A stretch of 42,237 bases of DNA from an uncultured Lachnoanaerobaculum sp. (lineage in GTDB: Bacteria > Bacillota > Clostridia > Lachnospirales > Lachnospiraceae): contig CALALP010000013.1 of assembly GCA_937925515.1 (NCBI GenBank), forward strand, positions 1 to 42,237, written 5' to 3'. Below, one piece after another: positions 17,248 to 24,575 of the stretch. A program made the position numbers and the translations under genes. The notes below the pieces were generated by a model, which saw only the letters and a program-made list of their open reading frames with translations, was not told where the DNA came from and did not search any database. Numbering within the stretch: the first letter of the stretch is position 1; each line of letters starts with the position of its first letter.

Positions 17248-19841
17248 GTTTAATAAAAGAGAAAATTTTAAATAACTTAAGTGGTGTAAAAGAAAAGATT
17301 ATCTCTATAAATTCGTACTTAAAAAATATATATGGTGTGAAACATTTTAGTTTTGGAACTTGGAGTAGCAGACAACATGTAATTATTGCTATACATGCAG
17401 GACAATATACAGGTTTTGCAGAATCTATTTTTTCAATTAATACACCAAATGCCTCTTTAGAACCTTGGAAAGAATATGTAAGTTCCTTAGTTAATATAGA
17501 AGTTTCTAAGGCACTTATAAATAATAGAAATATGCGAGGCAAATGGCAAGAACAGCTAGTTGAAATGATTGAGATAGCTCTGATAGATTTAATTGGGAAA
17601 ATAAAAAAAGTACCTGCTATAAGACTTTTAGAGCTTGATGAGCAAAAAGTGCCTTTCGGAGTTCATGTAATTTTAATTGATGATTTAGAAGAAGTAAAAG
17701 AAAGCACAAAATGGGCAGTAGAAAATGGGAAATCTTCTTATATTAAGGTAAAGCTATTTGGGAAAAATGACTTAGATTGCAATATCATTCGTTCAGTTAG
17801 AGAAATTTGTGATAGAGAACATACATATTTAATAGGCGATGTGAATTGTGGTTATAGAATGGAGAAAGTAGAAAATTCACTTGAGTATATTGAGGAAAAT
17901 TTAATAAGACTTTATAATGCAGGGCTTGATGCTTGTGAAGATCCGGCTTACCTTAAGCAAGATGAATGGGTAGAACTTCAAAAAAGAGTAACTCCATTAG
18001 CAATTATTCCGGATTATCCACTAAGACCGGCTAGGGAGTCCATTAAAAAAATATGTAAGGGAATGGGAAATATTTATAATATTCATCCTGATTCAGCAGG
18101 TTCATTAATTGATGCAGTCATTTTAGCAAAACATATTAAAAATTTCTGTGCAAAGGTTATGATTGGAGATGATAGCCTAGTTGGAGCATCGGCAACAGTT
18201 TGGCAACAAATAGCCTATGGTATTGGTGCAGTTTGGGTAGAGGCAACAGAAAAAAGAAATGATTCAGATTTTTATTATAAATGTGTTAGAGAGTTGGCAA
18301 CAGATAGTTCTAAAAATCCAATTTCAATAAATTTGTTATCAGGTTTTGGAATTGATTTAGATGAGGAAATTTTAAGTAGAGAGGCAGATGAAAAAATAGA
18401 AATGAAAGAGAAAAAAAGAAAAAATTTATTATTTATTTTTGCAGATCAATGGAGAGGAAGTGCTTTAGGAAGTGCAAGCGAAGAGCCTGTTCTTACTCCA
18501 AATATGGATACTTTTTGTAAGGACGCTACTCTCTGTGATCATGTGTTTAGTACTTTTCCATTATGTACACCTCATAGAGGTAGTCTTTTGACAGGAAAAT
18601 ACCCTTTATCACTTGATTTATTTACAAACTGTAAGACAGGTCTTGATATACGTTTAAAAGATGAAGAGATAGGTATTGGTCAAGTTCTTAAAAATGCAGG
18701 CTATCAAACTGCATATATTGGCAAGTGGCATTTAGATGAACCGGAACGAAATCATTCAGAAAACCCTGTATCGGGGGCAATGGGTTGGGACGCTTTTACA
18801 CCACCCGGAGTTAGGCGTCATGGCTTTGATTACTGGTATTCTTATGGTGCATGGGATAAGCATTTAGCTCCTCATTATTGGGAAAATACTCCAAATATGG
18901 AGCAAATGCATAAATGGTCTGTTGAGTGTGAAACAGACAAAGCGACTGAGTATTTAAAGACTATAAGAGATAATGATAAGCCATTTGCATTATATATTTC
19001 TTGGAATCCTCCTCATAGCCCTTATGATCAAGTACCGGATAAGTATTTAGATATATATAAAGATAGAGAGATTTCTTTTAGGAAAAATGTAGAGTTTGAA
19101 AACATTCATCATCATACAGGAGAAAAAGTAGATTATAGTAAGGAAGATTTAGTAACTATAACTAAGCAATATTATGCTGCAATTAGTGGCTTAGATGACC
19201 AATTTGAGCGAATAATAAAATGCTTAAAAGAGGAAAATCTTTATGAAGATACCATTATTGTATTATCTTCAGACCATGGAGATATGCTAGGCTCACATGG
19301 ACTTATGGGAAAACATGTTTGGTATGAGGAGGCTTTACGAGTGCCTTGCATTTTTAGAATACCGAAAAATGAGAAGAAAGTTTGTCATACTTGTATGGCA
19401 AGTCAGGATATAATGCCAACATTACTAGGTTTATTAGAAGTCGATATTCCAAGTAGTGTAGAGGGAAATGACTGCTCTTTATATTTAGTTGAAGATAAAG
19501 AAAATCTTGAGCATTCAAGTTTTATTTGTGCTTGCCCGGGAAGAGATGTATTTATTAAAAAATTTAAGGAATATAATTTAAACCCAAGAAATTTTGGTTG
19601 GAGAGGCATAAGAACTCAAGATTATACCTATATAATTGAACTTGGCTATGATGTAGTACCAAATCCTAAGAGGTATTTATATCATACTTCAGAGGACAAA
19701 TATCAACTTAATCCATTAGATTTAGATAAGAAAGAAAATAAATTGCTTGCAGAAACATTTGAAAATCAAATAAAAGATTGGTTAAAAAGGCAAAATGACG
19801 GTTTTCTACAAAACTGGGAGAAAAACTCTGCTGCATTTTAA
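17244..19841 (+). CDS. Enolase-superfamily domain fused to a Cys-type sulfatase
   Basis: A single 865-residue frame. Residues ~1-375 look like an enolase-superfamily (mandelate racemase/muconate lactonizing) protein: K168-V-K170 on a barrel strand, candidate metal ligands D199 (G-D-V-N), E232 (C-E-D-P) and D257 (I-I-P-D), then H281-P-D283. Such enzymes take a proton alpha to a carboxylate. A charged linker (~376-393) leads to a full sulfatase: metal motif F-I-F-A-D401-Q, signature C441-T-P-H-R445, G-K-W-H-L (493-497), then S-S-D-H-G-D-M-L-G and M-G-K-H. C441 needs formylglycine maturation. No signal peptide, so cytoplasmic. TTG start with GGAGG 9 bases upstream, overlapping the permease stop (TTGA). 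An internal ATG at 18402 could start a free sulfatase. I infer sequential action on a sulfated uronate sugar; the substrate is not shown. I know of no described protein with this pairing, but could not search. Confidence 0.85.
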   Translation: MSLIKEKILNNLSGVKEKIISINSYLKNIYGVKHFSFGTWSSRQHVIIAIHAGQYTGFAESIFSINTPNASLEPWKEYVSSLVNIEVSKALINNRNMRGKWQEQLVEMIEIALIDLIGKIKKVPAIRLLELDEQKVPFGVHVILIDDLEEVKESTKWAVENGKSSYIKVKLFGKNDLDCNIIRSVREICDREHTYLIGDVNCGYRMEKVENSLEYIEENLIRLYNAGLDACEDPAYLKQDEWVELQKRVTPLAIIPDYPLRPARESIKKICKGMGNIYNIHPDSAGSLIDAVILAKHIKNFCAKVMIGDDSLVGASATVWQQIAYGIGAVWVEATEKRNDSDFYYKCVRELATDSSKNPISINLLSGFGIDLDEEILSREADEKIEMKEKKRKNLLFIFADQWRGSALGSASEEPVLTPNMDTFCKDATLCDHVFSTFPLCTPHRGSLLTGKYPLSLDLFTNCKTGLDIRLKDEEIGIGQVLKNAGYQTAYIGKWHLDEPERNHSENPVSGAMGWDAFTPPGVRRHGFDYWYSYGAWDKHLAPHYWENTPNMEQMHKWSVECETDKATEYLKTIRDNDKPFALYISWNPPHSPYDQVPDKYLDIYKDREISFRKNVEFENIHHHTGEKVDYSKEDLVTITKQYYAAISGLDDQFERIIKCLKEENLYEDTIIVLSSDHGDMLGSHGLMGKHVWYEEALRVPCIFRIPKNEKKVCHTCMASQDIMPTLLGLLEVDIPSSVEGNDCSLYLVEDKENLEHSSFICACPGRDVFIKKFKEYNLNPRNFGWRGIRTQDYTYIIELGYDVVPNPKRYLYHTSEDKYQLNPLDLDKKENKLLAETFENQIKDWLKRQNDGFLQNWEKNSAAF

Positions 19842-19851
19842 GGGGCAAATT

Positions 19852-21861
19852 ATGGAAAATGAAAGATTGCAAAAATACATTGAAAACTTTAGAAAACATT
19901 TCTTGTTTTCAGAAAATGAGCGAGAACTACAAGTTCAGTTTTGTAAAAAAAATTGGCAAGAAGACTGTGAAAGAGTTATAAAAACTGCTGATGAACTATG
20001 TAATAATATATTTTTATTTCAACTTCCATGGGATATGGAACAGACCTATGAACCTGTAGAGTTTAAAGATAAAATTAAGTGGGATTACATTTTAAATAAT
20101 GATAAAGAATTTATATACCAAATGAATAGACATAGATATTGGATTTGTCTAGGTCAAGCTTATGCACTTACAAAAGATGAAAAGTATGTAAAATGTTTTG
20201 TGCATCAACTGTTTGACTGGGTTAAAAGTGAGCCTTGTGAAGAAAAGAGGCAATTTACTACTTGGAGAACCTTAGAAACAGGGCTTAGGGCAAATTATTG
20301 GTTTAGAACAATGGCATTTTTTGCAGATAATAGTATTATAAATGCTAATATTTGGAAAGTCTTTTTTGAAAGTCTGGAAATTCATGCAGATTGGCTATAT
20401 GAAAATAAAAATCAAGCATTTTCAAAGAAAAGTAATTGGGGCATAATGGAACATTGTGGTCTATACTGCCTTGGAAAGGTGCTTGATGCTCCTAAATATA
20501 CCAATAGGGCTATAGATAGGCTTAAAGAAATGCTTAGAATACAAATTATGGACGACGGTATGCAATGGGAACAATCATATATGTATCATAATGAAGTACT
20601 TATGAGCTATCTTGAAGTTATTTATTTGGCAAATCTTTATAATGAAAAACCATTTACAGATAATGAACTTAAAATAATAGAGAACATGGCTATGGCAACA
20701 TTACTTTCACAAAATCCAAATTGCAAACAGCCAATGTTGGGAGATTCAGACGATACAGATGTAAGAGATATAATTAGTTTTTCAGCATTACTCTTTAATA
20801 GTAGTACATTAAAAAAAGGTGGTTTCTTAGAAATAGATTTTGAAACTGCTTGGAGATACAGCAGTAAATTTCAAGAAATTTATAGAAAAATTGATATAGG
20901 AAATAAAATTGAACTTTTAACAGAACTTAAAAATAGTGGTCAAGTGTTTTACCGTTCTGCAAGGAAAAAAAATGCAGATTGGATTCATTTTGTAAATGGC
21001 TCTATGGGTGGAGGGCATGGACATTATGACAAACTACATATAGATTTATTTTTAAATGGAGAGGAGATTTTAACGGATTCAGGGCGTTTTACTTATACAG
21101 ATACTCCTATTCGTTATAAATTAAAGTCAGCCTCTGCTCATAATGTTCCAATGATTTCTAATGTTGAATATGGAGAAAGCGTTGACTCTTGGACATTTTC
21201 AAAACTTCCAATGTCTACAAGCAATGCAGTAGTAAATAAAGATGATTTTATACTTATTGAGGGAGCACATTTTGGATACTTGGAAAATGGAATTGTTATA
21301 AAACGTTCTATTGTATGTATAGAACATGGGCTTTATGCAGTAATGGACGAGTTTTTAGGTAATAAAAAGTATTCAGTTAGCCAAAATTGGCATTTTTCAG
21401 AAAAAATATCAATAACTCCACAAGAAAGATATTTTTTAGGAAATGGAGAAAAAACAAATTTTTTAATACAGCCATTTGTAAGTAAGGGAGAAATAGATTA
21501 TAAAATAACTAAACAACCTATATCAAGACATTATAATTTACTTTCAGAAAGAGAGTGCTTGGAAATTTCGGCTAAGGAAAGTAACTGTATAATTACATTT
21601 ATTGCAAAATTAGATAAAGAGCAAATTATTATAGAGAGAAAGCAGGTACATTCTACTGCTTATAATAAATATGTGAGTAACCTAGAGGGAGAGGGCTTTG
21701 TAATAGACACTAAGAAATGTAGATATGCACTTGTATTCTTACACCAAGAAGTTGGAAATCAAGCTGATTTTGTAGGCATAGAAAATTGCTATGGTTTAGG
21801 TAGGGTTATGGTTAAGAGATTAGATGAAAAAGGGCAGTTAATGACGGTGTTGCAGAGGTAA
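19852..21861 (+). CDS. Heparinase II/III-like polysaccharide lyase (cytoplasmic)
   Basis: Cleaves uronate-containing glycans by beta-elimination. The 669-residue product has an alpha-helical toroid (residues ~1-330; W-R-T-L-E-T-G-L-R at 138-146, N195-W-G and Q-S-Y-M-Y-H at 241-246) followed by a beta-sandwich domain with the family signature G-G-G-H-G-H-Y-D (386-393) and L-T-D-S-G-R-F-T-Y. By analogy with heparinase III, N195, a Tyr near 243-245 and H389 or H391 are candidate catalytic residues. No signal peptide: it should act on imported oligosaccharides, as oligosaccharide lyases of PL15 or PL17 do. I chose ATG 19852, with AAGGGG 5 bases upstream and 10 bases after the fusion gene. Exact PL family and substrate (heparan sulfate, other glycosaminoglycan or alginate-like) cannot be settled here; neighbouring sulfatases favour a sulfated glycan. 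Confidence 0.85.
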   Translation: MENERLQKYIENFRKHFLFSENERELQVQFCKKNWQEDCERVIKTADELCNNIFLFQLPWDMEQTYEPVEFKDKIKWDYILNNDKEFIYQMNRHRYWICLGQAYALTKDEKYVKCFVHQLFDWVKSEPCEEKRQFTTWRTLETGLRANYWFRTMAFFADNSIINANIWKVFFESLEIHADWLYENKNQAFSKKSNWGIMEHCGLYCLGKVLDAPKYTNRAIDRLKEMLRIQIMDDGMQWEQSYMYHNEVLMSYLEVIYLANLYNEKPFTDNELKIIENMAMATLLSQNPNCKQPMLGDSDDTDVRDIISFSALLFNSSTLKKGGFLEIDFETAWRYSSKFQEIYRKIDIGNKIELLTELKNSGQVFYRSARKKNADWIHFVNGSMGGGHGHYDKLHIDLFLNGEEILTDSGRFTYTDTPIRYKLKSASAHNVPMISNVEYGESVDSWTFSKLPMSTSNAVVNKDDFILIEGAHFGYLENGIVIKRSIVCIEHGLYAVMDEFLGNKKYSVSQNWHFSEKISITPQERYFLGNGEKTNFLIQPFVSKGEIDYKITKQPISRHYNLLSERECLEISAKESNCIITFIAKLDKEQIIIERKQVHSTAYNKYVSNLEGEGFVIDTKKCRYALVFLHQEVGNQADFVGIENCYGLGRVMVKRLDEKGQLMTVLQR

Positions 21862-22009
21862 ATGTAAAAGATTTGAGAATTTTATTATACTCCATTTAGA
21901 ATAAGCCCTTGACAATTAAATAACAAATTTTTTAACGTCATTTTGCCCACTATATCGTATCTTACGAAAAAATACACTTAGATAAAAACTATATTTTATT
22001 CTTAATATA

Positions 22010-22038
22010 TTGAACTTTTATATACAATATGCTATAAT
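22010..22038 (+). promoter_or_regulatory. Strong extended -10 promoter of the glp operon
   Basis: TTGAAC (22010-22015), 17-base spacer, TATAAT (22033-22038), with an extended -10 TG at 22030-22031. The predicted leader before glpK is about 205 bases. Confidence 0.75.
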
Positions 22039-22119
22039 AAAATAAGAACTTAAGCAATTCTTGTTCTGAAAATCTCAATAATAAATTCACACAAAGTTAT
22101 GTTAATACAGTTAGTTGGA

Positions 22120-22171
22120 GCGTGTAGTAAAAGTGCATTTAATCACTATTAGGAGTACTATGCCTTTTTTT
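22120..22171 (+). terminator. Terminator-like structure in the glpK leader (possible attenuator)
   Basis: The arms around 22120-22129 and 22156-22163 pair with one bulge and G-U pairs, enclosing a smaller AGTG/CACT stem (22132-22135 with 22144-22147), and seven T follow (22165-22171). It lies between promoter and glpK, where GlpP-type antitermination acts in Bacillus. Stem quality is moderate. Confidence 0.45.
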
Positions 22172-22252
22172 GGTATAAAAAAATTACGAGAATGTTGTAT
22201 TAGGTAAAATTCTAATAAACATACTCTTATTATTAAAGAAAAGGAGAAAGTT

Positions 22253-23743
22253 ATGGCAAAATATGTAATGGCGTTAGATTCAGGAACTACAAGTAATCGT
22301 TGTATTTTATTTAATGAAAAGGGAGAGATGTGCAGTGTAGCACAAAAAGAATTTACTCAGTATTTCCCTAAGCCGGGTTGGGTAGAGCATGATGCAAATG
22401 AAATCTGGTCATCACAACTTGGAGTTGCAGTGGAGGCGATGTCTAAGATTGGTGTTTCTGCAAAAGACATTGCAGCGATAGGAATTACAAATCAAAGAGA
22501 AACAACTATTGTATGGGATAAGATAACAGGCGAGCCTGTATATCATGCTATTGTTTGGCAATGTCGTAGAACTTCTGAATATTGTGATAGTTTAAAAGAA
22601 AAGGGGCTAACTGACAGTTTCCGTGCTAAAACAGGGCTTGTAATAGATGCTTATTTTTCAGGTACTAAATTAAAATGGATACTTGATAATGTAGAGTGTG
22701 TAAGAGAGCGTGCTGAAAAAGGCGAACTTTTGTTTGGAACAGTTGAAACTTGGCTTATTTGGAAACTTACAAAAGGAAAGGTTCATGTTACCGACTATTC
22801 AAATGCGTCAAGGACAATGCTTTTTAATATCAATACTTTGGAGTGGGACGACGAGATTTTAGCTGAACTTAATATTCCAAAATCTATGTTGCCTAAGGCA
22901 GAGGCATCAAGCCATATATATGGACATTCCGACCCTCAATTTTTAGGTGGAGAGATACCTATTGCAGGAGCGGCAGGAGATCAGCAGGCAGCACTCTTTG
23001 GACAAACTTGCTTTAAGGCAGGAGAGGCTAAAAATACTTATGGTACAGGTTGTTTTATGCTTATGAATACAGGAGAAAAGCCGGTATTTTCTAAGAATGG
23101 GCTTGTAACTACTATTGCTTGGGGACTTGACGGCAAGGTAAATTATGCACTTGAGGGTTCTATTTTCGTGGCAGGAGCAGCAGTTCAATGGCTTAGAGAT
23201 GAAATGCGACTTATAGATTCTTCTCCTGACTCAGAATATATGGCATCAAAGGTAAAGGATACAAATGGTTGTTATGTAGTGCCTGCATTTACAGGACTTG
23301 GAGCTCCTCATTGGGATCAGTATGCAAGAGGAACTATTGTAGGAATTACAAGGGGTGTAAATAAATATCATATCGTGCGTGCAACCTTAGACTCACTTTG
23401 CTATCAGACAAATGATGTATTACAGGCTATGCGTGCAGATTCAGGACTTGAACTTGCAAGCCTTAAAGTAGACGGTGGAGCATGTGCTAATAATTATTTA
23501 ATGCAGACACAGGCAGATATTATAAATGCCCCTGTAAATCGTCCACAATGTGTAGAAACTACTGCTATGGGAGCGGCTTATTTGGCAGGTCTTGCAGTAG
23601 GATATTGGAAGAGTAAAGAAGATGTTATAAAGAATTGGGCAATTAACAAGACTTTCCTACCTGAAATTTCAGAGGAAAAGAGAGAAGAAATGATAAGTGG
23701 TTGGAATAAGGCAGTTAAATATTCCTATGGTTGGGCAAAGTAA
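22253..23743 (+). CDS. glpK: Glycerol kinase
   Basis: Phosphorylates glycerol to sn-glycerol 3-phosphate with ATP. The 496-residue FGGY-family protein has the phosphate-1 motif A-L-D-S-G-T-T-S-N-R, the substrate region I-T-N-Q-R-E-T and W-Q-C-R-R-T, the I-A-G-A-A-G-D-Q-Q-A-A-L-F-G-Q signature and the C-terminal V-D-G-G-A-C-A-N-N. The segment before the G-D-Q-Q motif (H-I-Y-G-H-S-D-P-Q) does not clearly show the His phosphorylated by HPr in enterococcal enzymes, so PTS control of activity is uncertain. First gene of the glp-dha run; glpF follows after 16 bases. Confidence 0.97.
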   Translation: MAKYVMALDSGTTSNRCILFNEKGEMCSVAQKEFTQYFPKPGWVEHDANEIWSSQLGVAVEAMSKIGVSAKDIAAIGITNQRETTIVWDKITGEPVYHAIVWQCRRTSEYCDSLKEKGLTDSFRAKTGLVIDAYFSGTKLKWILDNVECVRERAEKGELLFGTVETWLIWKLTKGKVHVTDYSNASRTMLFNINTLEWDDEILAELNIPKSMLPKAEASSHIYGHSDPQFLGGEIPIAGAAGDQQAALFGQTCFKAGEAKNTYGTGCFMLMNTGEKPVFSKNGLVTTIAWGLDGKVNYALEGSIFVAGAAVQWLRDEMRLIDSSPDSEYMASKVKDTNGCYVVPAFTGLGAPHWDQYARGTIVGITRGVNKYHIVRATLDSLCYQTNDVLQAMRADSGLELASLKVDGGACANNYLMQTQADIINAPVNRPQCVETTAMGAAYLAGLAVGYWKSKEDVIKNWAINKTFLPEISEEKREEMISGWNKAVKYSYGWAK

Positions 23744-23759
23744 TAGATTGGAGGAAAAT

Positions 23760-24473
23760 ATGTTACCTTATATAGCAGAATTTTTAGGAACAATGATATT
23801 GATAATATTGGGAGACGGCGTAGTTGCCAATGTTATATTAAATAAGTCGGGAATGAAAGGAGCAGGACCTGTTCAGATTACATTTGGTTGGGGACTTGCC
23901 GTTATGTTACCTGCATTTATCTTCGGTGCAGCATCAGGGGCACATTTTAACCCTGCACTTACAATTGCTTTAGCAGTTGACGGAAGTATCTCTTGGGCAT
24001 TAGTTCCGGGATATATAATTGCTCAGTTTATAGGAGCTTTTTGTGGAGCAATTATTGTATATTATTTATTCAAAGACCATTTTGATGCTACTGAAGATCA
24101 GAAAAGTAAACTCGGAGTTTTCTGCACAAGTCCGTCAATTCCTAACATGGGACGCAATATATTTAGTGAGATTATAGGTACTTTTGTATTGGTGTTTGCA
24201 ATCAAAGGTATAGGTCAAGTACAAGGTATTGCAGGTGGTGTAGATAAGTTCTTAGTATTTGGAATTATAGTTTCAATAGGTATGTCTTTAGGTGGACTTA
24301 CAGGTTATGCTATAAATCCTGCTCGTGATTTAGGACCTCGTTTAGCTCATGCTCTACTTCCTATAAAGGGAAAGGGAGATTCAAATTGGGGTTATGCACC
24401 TGTTGTTATAATAGGACCTATTGTAGGTGCGATAATAGCGGCAGTTTTATATAAATTCATTCCATGGGTATAG
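23760..24473 (+). CDS. glpF: Glycerol uptake facilitator (aquaglyceroporin)
   Basis: A membrane channel for glycerol entry, 237 residues, six membrane segments and two half-helices carrying the paired motifs F-N-P-A (A-H-F-N-P-A-L-T) and I-N-P-A-R-D, typical of the glycerol-permeable subgroup. The ATG at 23760 has GGAGG 6 bases upstream; an in-frame ATG at 23697 lies inside glpK and is rejected. Confidence 0.95.
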   Translation: MLPYIAEFLGTMILIILGDGVVANVILNKSGMKGAGPVQITFGWGLAVMLPAFIFGAASGAHFNPALTIALAVDGSISWALVPGYIIAQFIGAFCGAIIVYYLFKDHFDATEDQKSKLGVFCTSPSIPNMGRNIFSEIIGTFVLVFAIKGIGQVQGIAGGVDKFLVFGIIVSIGMSLGGLTGYAINPARDLGPRLAHALLPIKGKGDSNWGYAPVVIIGPIVGAIIAAVLYKFIPWV

Positions 24474-24505
24474 TTTATTAGAATTTAATTATATATAAAC
24501 ATTAT

Positions 24506-24554
24506 AAAACAGAGCAGTGCAGATAGACATAAAATGTCCTGCTTGCTCTGTTTT
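24506..24554 (+). terminator. Long intercistronic hairpin between glpF and the GlpA-like gene
   Basis: The arms 24506-24522 and 24539-24554 pair over about 15 bp with one small internal loop, and the enclosed bases form a further GACAT/ATGTC stem. The descending arm ends in TTTT (24551-24554). It may terminate part of the transcripts after glpKF or stabilise them. Confidence 0.7.
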
Positions 24555-24575
24555 ATCTCTTTAGTAGGAGGGAAT

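Larger units (their letters stand above)
21862..22252. other. Intergenic region and glp leader
   Basis: A 391-base region with no gene seen on either strand. It holds a small inverted repeat TCGTA-TCT-TACGA (21955-21967) about 43 bases upstream of the glp promoter, the promoter itself (22010-22038), a terminator-like leader structure (22120-22171) and the glpK Shine-Dalgarno AAGGAG before 22253. No clear terminator for the upstream operon was found after 21861. Confidence 0.6.

Noticed and set aside
17237..17542. Minus-strand frame of 101 codons at the start of the fusion gene
   Set aside because: It lies opposite a well-supported gene and has no recognisable domain or ribosome site.
21909..21938. 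A consensus TTGACA after the lyase gene as the glp promoter
   Set aside because: No acceptable -10 lies at 16-18 bases; the TTGAAC/TATAAT pair at 22010-22038 is much better.
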